NCBI RefSeq assembly: GCF_033001325.1 | Contig: NZ_CP133111.1 | Span: 310,001 to 374,000, forward strand | DNA: 64,000 bases | DNA from: Rhodopseudomonas sp. BAL398 | GTDB taxonomy: Bacteria > Pseudomonadota > Alphaproteobacteria > Rhizobiales > Xanthobacteraceae | Direction: 5' to 3' | In this document: positions 21,968 through 31,178 of the stretch, piece by piece | Layout of the letters: each line of letters begins with the position of its first letter | Position numbering within the stretch: position 1 is the stretch's first letter | Made by a program: the position numbers and the translations under genes | Notes under the pieces: generated by a model | What the model saw: only the letters and a program-made list of their open reading frames with translations | The model's database searches: none | What the model was told of the DNA's origin: nothing

Positions 21968-24820
21968 CTAAGTCAAAGCCTTGGTCATCGCGGCGTCGAG
22001 CATCTTCAGGCCCGCGGCGAGATCGCCCTTGAGATGGACCCGCAGCGCGCGGCGGCCGCGTTCGGTCAACACGTCGAAATCGCCGCGCGCCTGCGCCGCC
22101 TTGATGATGCCGAAGCTGGCGCTTTGTCCCGGCACGGCGAGATCGTCGCGGTCGTCAGCGGTGATCTGCAGAAACACGCCGGAATCCGGCCCGCCTTTAT
22201 AGGCCTGCCCGGTGGAGTGCAGGAAGCGCGGGCCGAATTCGGCGCAGGTGGCGACATGGCGCTGATCGCGCACCGCCATCCGCATCTGCTGCAGCGTGGC
22301 GATGTGATCGTGGTCGCGCGCGATATAGGCTAGCAGCGCGACGTAGTCGCCGGGTTTGGCGCGGGCGAAATGCGCGGTCAGCCAGGAGCCGAGATCGCCA
22401 TCGGCGCCGGCCTTGCGCAGCGCCGCCGCATTGGCGTCGTCGGTGTAGAGGTCGACCTGCGCGGTGGAGATGGCCGGCGTCTCGGGCGGCAGCTTGCCGG
22501 ATTTCTCGAACGCGCCGGTCAATTCGCGGGTCTTGATCTTGGCGGCTTCGACGTCGGGCTGGTTGAACGGGTTGATGCCGAGGATCGCGCCCGCGACCGC
22601 GGTGGCGATCTCGAAGCGGAAGAATTCCTGGCCGATGTGATCGGGCGATTTCAGCACGATCCGCACCACCGGATGGCCGGCTTTTTCCAACGCGGCGAGC
22701 TTGGCGTCATGCGCGTTGTCGGCTTCGCCTTCGGTGCGCAGATCGATGAACAGCCGGTCCTTGCCGTAGACGCTGGGCTCGCCGAGCGGCTCGCCGGCGA
22801 TCGGGATCAGGCCCTTGCCGTCCTTGCCGGTGGATTCGGCGATCAGCTGTTCGGCCCAGGCGCCGAAATCGGCGATCGCGGGCGACGAGACGATGGTGAC
22901 CTTGTCGCGGCCCGCAAGCCCGGCACAGCCCATCGCCAGCCCGAGTTGCACGCCGGGATTTTCCGCGGGCGGCACGTCCGCGCCGCAGGAGCGCACCATC
23001 GCCAGTGCCAGATCGAGAAACTTCTTAAGGTCGATGCCGGCGGCGGCGGCCGGCACCATGCCGAACGGCGACAGCACCGAATAGCGCCCGCCGATCGTCG
23101 GATCGCCGTGGAAGATCCGGGCAAAGCCTTGCTTTTTGGCGACCTTCTCCATTGACGAGCCGGGATCGGTCACGGCGACGAAATGCGCGCCGGCCTTGTC
23201 GGCGCCGACCGCCTCGCTGACGCGGGCGTAGAAATAATCCTTCATCGCGTTCGGCTCGGTGGTGCCGCCGGACTTGCTGGAGACGATGAACAGCGCCTTG
23301 GCGAGATCGACGGTGTCGGCCATCGCCAGCACCTGCGCCGGATCGGTGGAATCCAGCACGCGTAATTTGGGAAAGCCGGATTGGCGCGCGAAGGTTTCCG
23401 CGATCACTTCGGGGCCGAGGCTGGAGCCACCCATGCCGAGCACGACGGCGTCGGTGAAGCCTTGCTGTTTCACCCAGCCGGCGAAATCTTTGTAGTCGGC
23501 GAGTTTCGATTTTTCGGCGGCGGCGCTGGTCAGCCAGCCGAGCCATTTGTCCTCGTCGGTGCCGGTCCAGACCGCGCTGTCGCGCGCCCACAGCTTGCGG
23601 ATGGTGCCGGCGGCGCGCCAGGCCTCGCTGCTATCCTTGACGGCCTTGGCGAGATCGGCGCCGAGCGCGATGCTCTGGCCGTCGATGCCGGAGGACAGCA
23701 CGACAGCGCGCTTGTGCGCAACGGCGCCCAGCAGCTTGTCGGCGGCGTCGGCGAACAGCTGCACGCCCTCGGTGACCAATTGTTCGGTGATGGCGTCGAG
23801 CGAAATGCCGGTGGCGGCGAGGGCGGCCAGCGCGGCGCGGGCGTCGTCGACATTCTCTTCCAGGCTGTCGCGCGGCTTGCCGTGATCACGGAATGCATCC
23901 AGCGTCGCCGGCGGCACGGTGTTGACGGTGTCGGGGCCGATCAATTCCTCGACATAGAGCACGTCGGAATAGGCCTTGTTCTTGGTGCCGGTCGAGGCCC
24001 ACAATAGCCGCTGCGGCTTGGCGCCGCGCGCTTGGAGCTTTTTCCAACGCTCGCCGGAAAACAGCCGCTTGTAGTCCTGATAGGCCAGCTTAGCATTGGC
24101 GATCGCGATCTTGCCCTTCAGCGCCTCAAGCCGCTTCTTTTCGCTCGGGTCATTGGCCTTGGCGATCTTGTCGTCGAGCTCCTTGTCGACCGCGACGTCG
24201 ATGCGGCTGACGAAGAAGCTGGCGACGCTGCCGACATGGGACGGATCGCCGCCGGACGCCACATAGGCTTCGAGCCCTGCCAGATAGGCCTCGGCGACCT
24301 CGACATAGACCTTTTGCGAGAACAGCAGCGTGACGTTGATGCTGATGCCCTTGGCAATCAGGTGCTGGATCGCCGGCAGGCCCTGCGGCGTCGCCGGCAC
24401 CTTCACCATCAGGTTCTTGCGATCGACATCGCGCCACAGCCGCTCGGCCTCGGCGATGGTGGCCTTGGTGTCCAGCGCCAGATAGGGCGAGACTTCGAGG
24501 CTGACAAAGCCGTCGGCGCCCTTGAGCCGATCATAGACCGGGCGCAGCACGTCGGCGGCGTGCTGGATATCCTCGACCGCCACTGCCTCATACAATTCGG
24601 CGATCGGGCGGTCGCCGGATTTCAACGCCTCGCCGATTGCACCGTCATATTCATCCGAACTGCCGATGGCCTTTTCGAAGATCGACGGGTTCGAGGTCAC
24701 GCCTTTCACGCCATCGTCATCGATCAGCTTTTTGAGATCGCCCTCGGCGATGAAGCCGCGGGCAAGGAAATCCAGCCAGACGGCCTGGCGATGTTGGTCG
24801 AGTGCTTTGACGGGGTTCAT
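21968..24820 (-). CDS. tal-pgi: Bifunctional transaldolase / glucose-6-phosphate isomerase
   Basis: 950 aa fusion. Residues ~1-370 are a transaldolase: GVTSNPSIFEKAIGSSDEYD, DRKNLMVKVPATPQGLPAIQ with the Schiff-base lysine, and RLLWASTGTKNKAYSDVLYV. Residues ~380-950 are a phosphoglucose isomerase: VVLGMGGSSLGPEVIAETFA, FIVSSKSGGTTEPNAMKDYF, DPTIGGRYSVLSPFGMVPAA and GINPFNQPDVEAAK. It links the non-oxidative pentose pathway to fructose/glucose-6-phosphate interconversion in one chain. First gene of the zwf operon; 106 bases, mostly the R2 repeat, separate it from gnd. Confidence 0.96.
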   Translation of the reverse strand: MNPVKALDQHRQAVWLDFLARGFIAEGDLKKLIDDDGVKGVTSNPSIFEKAIGSSDEYDGAIGEALKSGDRPIAELYEAVAVEDIQHAADVLRPVYDRLKGADGFVSLEVSPYLALDTKATIAEAERLWRDVDRKNLMVKVPATPQGLPAIQHLIAKGISINVTLLFSQKVYVEVAEAYLAGLEAYVASGGDPSHVGSVASFFVSRIDVAVDKELDDKIAKANDPSEKKRLEALKGKIAIANAKLAYQDYKRLFSGERWKKLQARGAKPQRLLWASTGTKNKAYSDVLYVEELIGPDTVNTVPPATLDAFRDHGKPRDSLEENVDDARAALAALAATGISLDAITEQLVTEGVQLFADAADKLLGAVAHKRAVVLSSGIDGQSIALGADLAKAVKDSSEAWRAAGTIRKLWARDSAVWTGTDEDKWLGWLTSAAAEKSKLADYKDFAGWVKQQGFTDAVVLGMGGSSLGPEVIAETFARQSGFPKLRVLDSTDPAQVLAMADTVDLAKALFIVSSKSGGTTEPNAMKDYFYARVSEAVGADKAGAHFVAVTDPGSSMEKVAKKQGFARIFHGDPTIGGRYSVLSPFGMVPAAAAGIDLKKFLDLALAMVRSCGADVPPAENPGVQLGLAMGCAGLAGRDKVTIVSSPAIADFGAWAEQLIAESTGKDGKGLIPIAGEPLGEPSVYGKDRLFIDLRTEGEADNAHDAKLAALEKAGHPVVRIVLKSPDHIGQEFFRFEIATAVAGAILGINPFNQPDVEAAKIKTRELTGAFEKSGKLPPETPAISTAQVDLYTDDANAAALRKAGADGDLGSWLTAHFARAKPGDYVALLAYIARDHDHIATLQQMRMAVRDQRHVATCAEFGPRFLHSTGQAYKGGPDSGVFLQITADDRDDLAVPGQSASFGIIKAAQARGDFDVLTERGRRALRVHLKGDLAAGLKMLDAAMTKALT

Positions 24821-24864
24821 GCTGATTCTACTTCTGTACGTTGGTGCGATCCGGCCTCGATGCC

Positions 24865-24893
24865 ATTTCCGTCCGGTAGCCGAGGCTTGTCAA
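24865..24893 (-). promoter_or_regulatory. Possible promoter upstream of tal-pgi
   Basis: A perfect -35 box TTGACA (24893-24888, minus strand) is followed 17 bases later by GGAAAT, a poor -10. It lies about 45-70 bases before the tal-pgi ATG, the expected place for the operon promoter. The -10 mismatch makes this weak. Confidence 0.25.
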
Positions 24894-25102
24894 CACGCCG
24901 TTCGGCCGCGCATGGCGCGCCGCCGGATACCCTTCTGGGTCTACGTATTCGACGCCAATCGGTTCCCGTGGCAGTCCTATCGCAATTGCGTGATGCTGGG
25001 ATAACGCCCGCCGGCATGGCCCATGGCCGATGTGACCTGGGACCGACCTGGGCGACGATGCGTTTTGCCGCGGCGCTGACGGATGAGATCGCCGCGCTTG
25101 GC

Positions 25103-25765
25103 TCAGATCTCGGCCTTGGCCAGGTCCCACAGCAGCGTGTAGATCCCGGCCGAGATCAATGTCGCGCCGCTGGCGGCGATGACGGCGTCGAACAGGCCGC
25201 CGACCGCCGGCTCGACCGCCGTGGGAGACGTGCCGTCGACTAGCACGTACCAGTCACCGGCGCCGGGCGCTTCGGTGTCGCCGGTCAGCGGCTTCGACAG
25301 CGTGGGATCGTTTTCCAGCAGATGCATCGAGATGATGCCATCGTGTAATTCCGGCGCAAGCTGCTTGATGATGCCGGCGCGCAAGCTATCCGCGTCGCCG
25401 GCGCCGGGGCGAATCCGGATCAGGCCGAGGCAGGCGCCGCGGCCGTGCCCGCGGCTGGCGCTGATCCGCGCCACGCCGCGGATCATGTTGCGGAATTTTC
25501 CGATATTTCTGGTCGACCACGCGGTCTGGTTGGCCAGCGCGGTGTTGTAGGCGGCGCTGCTCAGCACCTCGAAACTTTCGGTGGAATACAGGCTGAGATA
25601 TTTCGGGCTGGCCCTGTGGGCGACGTAGCGCCTGGCTTCGACGAAACCGTCGATCGCGACCCGTTCGATCAGATGTTCGCGGTCGTACCAGCGATTGAAA
25701 TCGAGTTCGTCGGCCGGATCGATATCCATCGATGTCAGCAGCATTCCGGTTCCGGCCAAGGGCAT
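25103..25765 (-). CDS. EthD/DUF4286-like alpha-beta barrel protein
   Basis: 220 aa, function unknown. The N-terminal half has LDFNRWYDREHLIERVAIDG and GFVEARRYVAHRASPKYLSL, the pattern of EthD/DUF4286 stress-responsive dimeric alpha-beta barrel proteins (NxWYDxEHxxER...GFxxARRY). The second half looks like a repeat of the same fold (CLGLIRIRPG..., WYVLVDGTSP). The start ATG 25765 lies 8 bases after the aminopeptidase stop, so they are co-transcribed. An in-frame upstream stretch is Arg-rich shadow and was excluded. The nearest family name is from memory. Confidence 0.6.
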   Translation of the reverse strand: MPLAGTGMLLTSMDIDPADELDFNRWYDREHLIERVAIDGFVEARRYVAHRASPKYLSLYSTESFEVLSSAAYNTALANQTAWSTRNIGKFRNMIRGVARISASRGHGRGACLGLIRIRPGAGDADSLRAGIIKQLAPELHDGIISMHLLENDPTLSKPLTGDTEAPGAGDWYVLVDGTSPTAVEPAVGGLFDAVIAASGATLISAGIYTLLWDLAKAEI

Positions 25766-25773
25766 GTGAAGTC

Positions 25774-26763
25774 CTATGTGATGATCTTGTCGGCGATGTC
25801 GGTGATCGCCTTGGTCACGGCGTCGCGGATGCCGGGATCGTAGAGCGAATGCCCGGCGGCTTCGACGATGCGCATCTCGGCGTCGGGCCATCGGGCCGCC
25901 AGCGCGTGCGAGGTCGCGGGCGGACACAGCAGATCGTAGCGGCCCTGCACGATGATGCCGGGAATGCCGGCGAGCGCACCGGCACCATCGAGCAATTGTC
26001 GCGGCCGCATGAAACAGTCGTGTGAGAAATAATGCGCTTCCATGAACGGCGTCGCCGGCAGCGGCCGGGTGCCGGCCAGCGTCGTGAGATCCAGCCGGGT
26101 GCGGCTCGGCGCGACCTGCGACAGGATGCTTTCGGTATCACCCCAGGCGCGCGCGGCCGGGGCGTGGACGGCTGGATCGGGATCGAGAATCCGCCGCCAA
26201 TAGGGCGCGAGCGGCGCGGCGCGTTCGTGCTCCGGCAACACGCTGAGAAAATCCTGGTGCAGCGCCGGGTAGAGCTGTGGCAGTGTATGCAGAAAGGCTT
26301 GGTCCAGTTCGTCGCGTGTGCCGAGAAAGGTCGCGCGCAGCACGATGCCGCTGACCCGTTCGGGATGAGCCTGCGCATAGGCCAGCGCCAGCGTCGCGCC
26401 CCAGGATCCGCCGACTACCAGCCAGCGCTCGAAGCCGAATGTCTCGCGGATCAGCTCCATGTCGGCGATCAGATGCGACAGTGTATTGGCCTCGCGCCCG
26501 CCCTTCGGCCGGCTGCGGCCGGCGCCACGTTGATCGAACAACACCGCGTGAAACTGCGCCGGATCGAACAGCCGGCGGTGATCGGGCTGGCAGCCGCTGC
26601 CGGGGCCGCCATGCAGATAGACCGCGGCGAGGCCGTCGGCATTGCCCGCGGTTTCGACATAGAGCTCGTGGCCATCGCCGACCGCGAGGGTTTGCGAACT
26701 CAAGGCGGCGGGACGGTCGCTATGCTTTGCGGGCTGGGTCGCGGCTTCTGCTTCGGGTGACAT
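25774..26763 (-). CDS. pip: Proline iminopeptidase (alpha/beta hydrolase)
   Basis: Releases N-terminal proline from peptides; peptidase family S33, cytoplasmic. 329 aa. Oxyanion motif YLHGGPGSGCQPDHRRLFDP, then FDQRGAGRS, and the nucleophile elbow VVGGSWGATLALAYAQAHPE (GGSWG, Ser). The catalytic Asp lies in IIVQGRYDLLCPP and the His in IVEAAGHSLYDPGI. This is the complete S33 signature. The ~25 N-terminal residues are poorly conserved, so a later start is possible. Confidence 0.93.
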   Translation of the reverse strand: MSPEAEAATQPAKHSDRPAALSSQTLAVGDGHELYVETAGNADGLAAVYLHGGPGSGCQPDHRRLFDPAQFHAVLFDQRGAGRSRPKGGREANTLSHLIADMELIRETFGFERWLVVGGSWGATLALAYAQAHPERVSGIVLRATFLGTRDELDQAFLHTLPQLYPALHQDFLSVLPEHERAAPLAPYWRRILDPDPAVHAPAARAWGDTESILSQVAPSRTRLDLTTLAGTRPLPATPFMEAHYFSHDCFMRPRQLLDGAGALAGIPGIIVQGRYDLLCPPATSHALAARWPDAEMRIVEAAGHSLYDPGIRDAVTKAITDIADKIIT

Positions 26764-26854
26764 CCGCTCTGGTTAGCGCGAAACTGCCTGCATTGCGAGC
26801 AGCCTTTGCGGCGCGCGCGGGTTGCGGATCGCGCCGCGGGACATCACCTAAGAT

Positions 26855-27044
26855 TCTGACCTAAAAGGGATCAATAGAATCATGCCGTCACGGTCGTCAT
26901 TGCGAGGAGCTCTTGCGACGAAGCAATCCAGTCAGTGCTTGGCGCCCCTGGGTTGCTTCGCGTTCGGACGGCGCGACGCGCCGTCCTCGGCTCGCAATGA
27001 CGATATCCAGTCTTATTGATTTATTGGCTGCTTTTTCAGTCAGA
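26855..27044. mobile_element. MITE-like composite element, copy 1 (contains repeat R3)
   Basis: 190 bases ending in TCTGACCTAAAA on the left and, reverse-complemented, TCTGACTGAAAA on the right. A second family-wide palindrome (R3, 26895-27002; CGTCATTGCGAG...CTCGCAATGACG) is nested inside. No open frame fits a transposase. It fills most of the 313-base gap between the divergent pip and DUF6894 genes; nothing else is recognisable in that gap. Confidence 0.75.
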
Positions 27045-27076
27045 CACTGAGATCAAGCCCAACCGGAACCTGGACG

Positions 27077-27334
27077 ATGCCGCGATATTATTTCAACACC
27101 AAGATCGGCAATGAGCTGATCCTCGACCCCGAAGGCGAGGAACTGCGCGATCCCGATCACGCCTGGGAAGTGGCGCGGACCACGATTCGGCAGATTCTCA
27201 AATCCGAAGGCGAGCAGGCCAGCCTGCTGCGCGCCAGCCTCGAAGTGACCGACGAGGGCGGCGAGGTGGTGCTGGAATTTCCATTCAGCGAGGCGATTGT
27301 CGAAATGCCCCAGGTGCCGCGCACCCGGCATTGA
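27077..27334 (+). CDS. Small DUF6894-type protein
   Basis: 85 aa. MPRYYFNTKIGNELILDPEG, then a helix DHAWEVARTTIRQILKSEGE and strands LEVTDEGGEVVLEFPFSEAI. The Y-F-H/N, D-x-E-G and VxxFPFxEA pattern fits the DUF6894 small proteins that are numerous in Bradyrhizobium and relatives, whose function is unknown. A second, more divergent relative is at 44073. No signal peptide. 72 bases before the amidase gene, same strand. Confidence 0.7.
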   Translation: MPRYYFNTKIGNELILDPEGEELRDPDHAWEVARTTIRQILKSEGEQASLLRASLEVTDEGGEVVLEFPFSEAIVEMPQVPRTRH

Positions 27335-27406
27335 AGCGTTGCATGAATTGCCGTTGGCATTGCCGCGATGGCTGCGATATCAAACCGGCAGCACAACGGA
27401 GTGATC

Positions 27407-28804
27407 ATGCAGGACATCTGGCGAATCCCGGCCGCCGAACTGGCGGCGTTGATCCGGGCTCGAAAAGTTTCGGCGCGCGAGGCGGCGCAAGCCGCATTGG
27501 CGCGGCTCGACGCGGTCAACCCGGCGATCAATGCGGTGATCGATCACAAGCCCGATGAGGTGCTGGCGGATGCCGACGCGATCGATGTCGCCATTGCCAA
27601 CAAGGAAGACCTCGGCCCGCTTGCCGGCGTCCCGGTCACCGTCAAGGTCAATATCGATCAGAAGGGCTTCGCCACCACCAATGGCGTCACATTGCAGCGC
27701 GACCTGATCGCGCGCAGCAACAATCCGGTGGTCGACAATCTGCGCCGTGCCGGCGCGGTGATTCTCGGCCGAACCAATACGCCGGCCTTCTCGTTTCGCT
27801 GGTTCACCAATAACCAGATTCATGGCGAGACCAAGAATCCGCGCGATCCCTCGCTCACGCCGGGCGGCTCATCGGGCGGCGCGGCGTCGTCGGTCGCCGC
27901 CGGCATCGGCCACATCGCGCATGGCACCGATATCGCCGGCTCGATTCGCTATCCCGCCTATGCCTGCGGCGTGCACGGGCTGCGGCCGACGCTGGGTCGG
28001 ATCGCGGCCTACAATGCCTCGTCGCCGGAGCGTCCGATCGGCCCGCAGATCACCGCGGTCTCGGGCCCGCTGGCGCGCACCATCGGCGACCTCCGCTTGG
28101 GCCTCGCCGCGATGGCGCAGCGCGATCCGCGCGATCCCTGGTGGGTGCCGGCGCCGCTGGAGGGACCGGAGGTGCCCAAGCGCGCCGCGCTGTGCCTGGC
28201 GCCCGACGGGCTGCAGGCCGCCCCCGAAGTCAAGGAGGCGGTGGCCGATGCCGGCCGCCGGCTCGAGCGCGCCGGATGGCAGGTCGAGGAGCTCTACGCG
28301 CTGCCGGCGCTGCGCGAAGCCGCGGATTTGCAGACCAGGCTGTGGCTCGGCGACGGCTATGAGGCGATGCTGGAGGCGGCCGAGCGCGAGGGCGACCCCG
28401 GCGCGCTGGCCTGCCTGCGCGGCAACAGCGACAAGATCATCCCCGACGCCGCCGCGCTGTCCAAGCTGCTGGTCCAGCGCGCCAGCCTGACCCGCGAATG
28501 GCAGCTGTTCTTCGAAAAATACGCGGTGCTGGTGATGCCGGTGTCGGGCGAATTGCCGTTCCCGCAGGCGCTCGATCTGCGCGACGACACCTCGTTCAAG
28601 CGGGTGTGGGCGGCGCAGATGCCGCAGGTGGCGATCCCGTTCATGGGGCTGCCGGCGCTGACGGTGTCGACCGGGCTGGTCGGTCGGGTGCCGGTCGGGG
28701 TCCAGATCGTCGCCGGGCGTTATCGCGAGGACCTGTGCCTGCAGGCCGGCGAGGACGTCGAGGCCGGCGGCACGCCGTCATCGCCGGTCGATCCGGCCGA
28801 TTGA
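27407..28804 (+). CDS. Amidase (amidase-signature family)
   Basis: Hydrolyses an amide bond; substrate not predictable. 465 aa from ATG 27407, chosen because CGGAG lies 10 bases upstream; the frame is open back to 27368. The Ser-cisSer-Lys triad is complete: Lys80 in PVTVKVNIDQ, Ser155 in TPGGSSGGAASS, Ser179 in GTDIAGSIRYPA. The C-terminus (VAIPFMGLPALTVSTGLVGR, PVGVQIVAGRYREDLCLQAG) is the normal family end. The stop lies 14 bases before a MITE-like element. Confidence 0.92.
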   Translation: MQDIWRIPAAELAALIRARKVSAREAAQAALARLDAVNPAINAVIDHKPDEVLADADAIDVAIANKEDLGPLAGVPVTVKVNIDQKGFATTNGVTLQRDLIARSNNPVVDNLRRAGAVILGRTNTPAFSFRWFTNNQIHGETKNPRDPSLTPGGSSGGAASSVAAGIGHIAHGTDIAGSIRYPAYACGVHGLRPTLGRIAAYNASSPERPIGPQITAVSGPLARTIGDLRLGLAAMAQRDPRDPWWVPAPLEGPEVPKRAALCLAPDGLQAAPEVKEAVADAGRRLERAGWQVEELYALPALREAADLQTRLWLGDGYEAMLEAAEREGDPGALACLRGNSDKIIPDAAALSKLLVQRASLTREWQLFFEKYAVLVMPVSGELPFPQALDLRDDTSFKRVWAAQMPQVAIPFMGLPALTVSTGLVGRVPVGVQIVAGRYREDLCLQAGEDVEAGGTPSSPVDPAD

Positions 28805-28818
28805 GCTCGTCCCGAGAG

Positions 28819-29023
28819 TCTGACTGAAAAGAAGCCAATCAAATCAAACTGGATTTCGTCATTGCGAGCCGAGGACGGCGCATCGCGCCGTCCGACCGCG
28901 AAGCAATCCAGGGGCGCCAAGCACAGACTGGCAAGCACAGACTGGATTGCTTCGTCGCAACAGCTCCTCGCCATGACGAACCTGAAGGCTTGATTGATTC
29001 GATTGATCCCTCTTTAAGTCAGA
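28819..29023. mobile_element. MITE-like composite element, copy 2 (contains repeat R4)
   Basis: 205 bases. The left end is TCTGACTGAAAAGAAGCC and the right end, reverse-complemented, TCTGACTTAAAGAGGG. Both continue into matching ATCAAATCAA/ATCAATCGAATCAA tracts. The R4 palindrome occupies 28857-28978 with GC-rich side arm CGAGGACGGCGCATCGCGCC and a short internal duplication AAGCACAGACTGG. It sits exactly between the amidase stop and the glutathione peroxidase ribosome-binding site. Confidence 0.8.
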
Positions 29024-29046
29024 ATCTAACGTTCGGAGGGCGCGCC

Positions 29047-29523
29047 ATGGCGTCGATCTATGATTTTTCTGCCACGACGCTTACCGGCGACGAGGTGGCG
29101 TTGCGGGATTTCGCCGGCCAGGTGCTGCTGATCGTCAACACCGCCAGTGCCTGCGGTTTCACGCCGCAATACAAGGGCCTGGAGGCGTTGCAGCAGGCCT
29201 TCGGGCCGCGCGGATTTTCCGTGCTGGGCTTTCCCTGCAACCAGTTCGGCCACCAGGAACCGGGCGATGCCGCCGAGATCGCGCAATTCTGCTCACTCAA
29301 TTTTGGCGTCAGCTTCCCGATGTTCGCCAAGGTCGATGTGAATGGCGATCACGCCCATCCGCTGTATAAGTATCTGAAGGATCAGAAGACCGGGCTGCTG
29401 GGCTCGGCGATCAAGTGGAACTTCACCAAGTTTCTGATCGATCGTTCCGGCAAGGTGGTGGCGCGGCATGCGCCGACCACGACGCCGGACTCACTCACGA
29501 AAGAAATCGAGGCGCTGCTATGA
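29047..29523 (+). CDS. Glutathione peroxidase (Cys type)
   Basis: Thioredoxin-fold peroxidase reducing hydroperoxides. 158 aa from MASIYDFSATTLTGDEVAL, with GGAGG seven bases upstream. Peroxidatic Cys36 in VNTASACGFTPQYKGLEAL replaces the selenocysteine of animal enzymes. The partner Gln is in GFPCNQFGHQEPG and the Trp-Asn pair in IKWNFTKFLIDRSG. The cysteine in FPCNQF suggests a thioredoxin-dependent mechanism. Its stop overlaps the next gene as ATGA. Confidence 0.93.
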   Translation: MASIYDFSATTLTGDEVALRDFAGQVLLIVNTASACGFTPQYKGLEALQQAFGPRGFSVLGFPCNQFGHQEPGDAAEIAQFCSLNFGVSFPMFAKVDVNGDHAHPLYKYLKDQKTGLLGSAIKWNFTKFLIDRSGKVVARHAPTTTPDSLTKEIEALL

Positions 29524-29789
29524 CTGAGAACACCGGCGACACTGCCATCCCCTTGCCCGACCGGCTCTCCAACGATCCGCGAAGCCCGTACTACAACGAA
29601 GAGATCCTCGCGCTGGACGTCGGCATTCGCTTCAAGGGCGCGGAAAAGACCAATGTGGCCGAATATTGTGTCAGCGAGGGATGGATTCGCGTCACCGCCG
29701 GCAACGCCAAGGACCGCTTCGGCAGCCCGCTGACCATCAAGGTGGTCGGCCCGGTCGAGCCTTACATCCGGCCCAAGGCGTCGGAGTAA
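29520..29789 (+). CDS. DUF3297 family protein
   Basis: 89 aa. The stretch NDPRSPYYNEEILALDVGIR, then FKGAEKTNVAEYCVSEGWIR and AKDRFGSPLTIKVVGPVEPY, matches the DUF3297 family of small proteobacterial proteins of unknown function. The ATG overlaps the peroxidase stop (ATGA), so the two are translationally coupled; a link to peroxide defence is inference. The N-terminal ~15 residues (TENTGDTAIPLPD) are unstructured. Confidence 0.85.
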   Translation: MTENTGDTAIPLPDRLSNDPRSPYYNEEILALDVGIRFKGAEKTNVAEYCVSEGWIRVTAGNAKDRFGSPLTIKVVGPVEPYIRPKASE

Positions 29790-29830
29790 AGGCGTCCGAG
29801 TAGTTTTGCGCGCTGCCGTACGGTTGAGCT

Positions 29831-29915
29831 CGTCATTGCGAGCGGAGCGAAGCAATCCAGCAGCGTCGGGTATGGGCCGCTGGATTGCTTCGTCGCTTCG
29901 CTCCTCGCCATGACG
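29831..29915. repeat. Palindromic intergenic repeat, copy R5 (minimal form)
   Basis: 85 bases, the shortest intact member: CGTCATTGCGAGCGGAGCGA and CAATCCAGCAGCG mirrored by CGCTGGATTGCTTCG and CTCCTCGCCATGACG. It folds as one long hairpin without the GC side arm. It is located between the DUF3297 stop and the tarD start. Confidence 0.9.
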
Positions 29916-29966
29916 GGTGAACGCGGCGCACTTAGTTGATCGCAATCAGGAAGAGCTGGAACCACC

Positions 29967-31136
29967 ATGTCGGTGCGCATCGTCGATGTCCGCGAAATCA
30001 CCAGGCCGATCGCGTCGCCGATCCGCAACGCCTATATCGACTTCTCCAAGATGACCACCAGCCTGGTCGCGGTGGTGACCGATGTGGTCCGCGACGGCAA
30101 GCCCGTGATCGGCTACGGCTTCAATTCCAACGGCCGTTACGGCCAGGGCGGGCTGATCCGCGAGCGCTTCGCGCCGCGGCTGCTGGAGGCCGCGCCCGAC
30201 ACGCTGCGCGATGCGGCTGGCGACAATCTCGATCCGGACAAGGTCTGGGCGACCTTGATGGCGAATGAAAAGCCGGGCGGCCATGGCGAGCGCTCGGTCG
30301 CGGTCGGCACTATCGACATGGCGGTGTGGGACGCGGTCGCCAAGATCGCCGGCAAGCCGCTGTTCCGGCTGCTGGCCGAACGCCACGGCAAGACCGCGAA
30401 CCCGAACGTGTTCGTCTATGCGGCCGGCGGCTATTATTATCCGGGCAAGGACCTGTCGATGCTGCGCGGCGAGATGCGCAGCTATCTCGATCGCGGCTAC
30501 AATGTCGTCAAGATGAAGATCGGCGGCGCGCCGCTCGACGAGGACCGCCAGCGGATCGAGGCGGTGCTGACTGAAATCGGCGGCCAGGCCCAGCTCGCGG
30601 TCGACGCCAATGGCCGGTTCGATCTGGAGACCGCGATCGCCTATGCCAAGATGCTGCGCGACTATCCGCTGTTCTGGTACGAGGAGGCTGGCGATCCGCT
30701 GGACTATCAATTGCAGGCGGCGCTCGCCGAATTCTATCCGGGCGCGATGGCGACCGGCGAGAATCTGTTCAGCCATCAGGACGCCCGGAACCTGATCCGC
30801 CATGGCGGGATGCGGCCGGACCGCGACTGGCTGCAATTCGATTGCGCGCTGTCCTACGGATTGTGCGAATATCAGCGCACGCTGGCGATGCTGGTCGCCC
30901 ATGGCTGGTCAGCCAGCCGCTGCATTCCGCATGGCGGCCATCAGATGTCGCTGAATATCGCGGCCGGCCTCGGGCTCGGCGGCAATGAGAGCTATCCGGA
31001 TCTGTTTCAGCCCTATGGCGGGTTTCCGGATGGCGTCCGCGTCGAGAACGGTACGATTACCATGCCGGAACTACCCGGTATCGGCTTCGAGGGAAAATCC
31101 GACCTCTATGCCGAGATGACGGCGCTGGCGTCGTAA
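29967..31136 (+). CDS. tarD: D(-)-tartrate dehydratase (enolase superfamily)
   Basis: Dehydrates D-tartrate to oxaloacetate using Mg2+. 389 aa. It matches the characterised Bradyrhizobium TarD closely, as I remember that sequence, and every catalytic position falls at the same number: KMK with Lys182 and Lys184, metal ligands Asp213 (AVDANGRF), Glu239 (YEEAGDP) and Glu265 (ATGENLF), and His322 (PHGGHQMSLN). The capping domain motif is RNAYIDFSKMTTSLVAVVTD. No tartrate transporter or regulator is adjacent, so it stands alone between two palindromic repeats. Confidence 0.93.
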   Translation: MSVRIVDVREITRPIASPIRNAYIDFSKMTTSLVAVVTDVVRDGKPVIGYGFNSNGRYGQGGLIRERFAPRLLEAAPDTLRDAAGDNLDPDKVWATLMANEKPGGHGERSVAVGTIDMAVWDAVAKIAGKPLFRLLAERHGKTANPNVFVYAAGGYYYPGKDLSMLRGEMRSYLDRGYNVVKMKIGGAPLDEDRQRIEAVLTEIGGQAQLAVDANGRFDLETAIAYAKMLRDYPLFWYEEAGDPLDYQLQAALAEFYPGAMATGENLFSHQDARNLIRHGGMRPDRDWLQFDCALSYGLCEYQRTLAMLVAHGWSASRCIPHGGHQMSLNIAAGLGLGGNESYPDLFQPYGGFPDGVRVENGTITMPELPGIGFEGKSDLYAEMTALAS

Positions 31137-31178
31137 CGGCTGACTCATCGTGTGCCGAACAGCTCACCCGCAATCATC

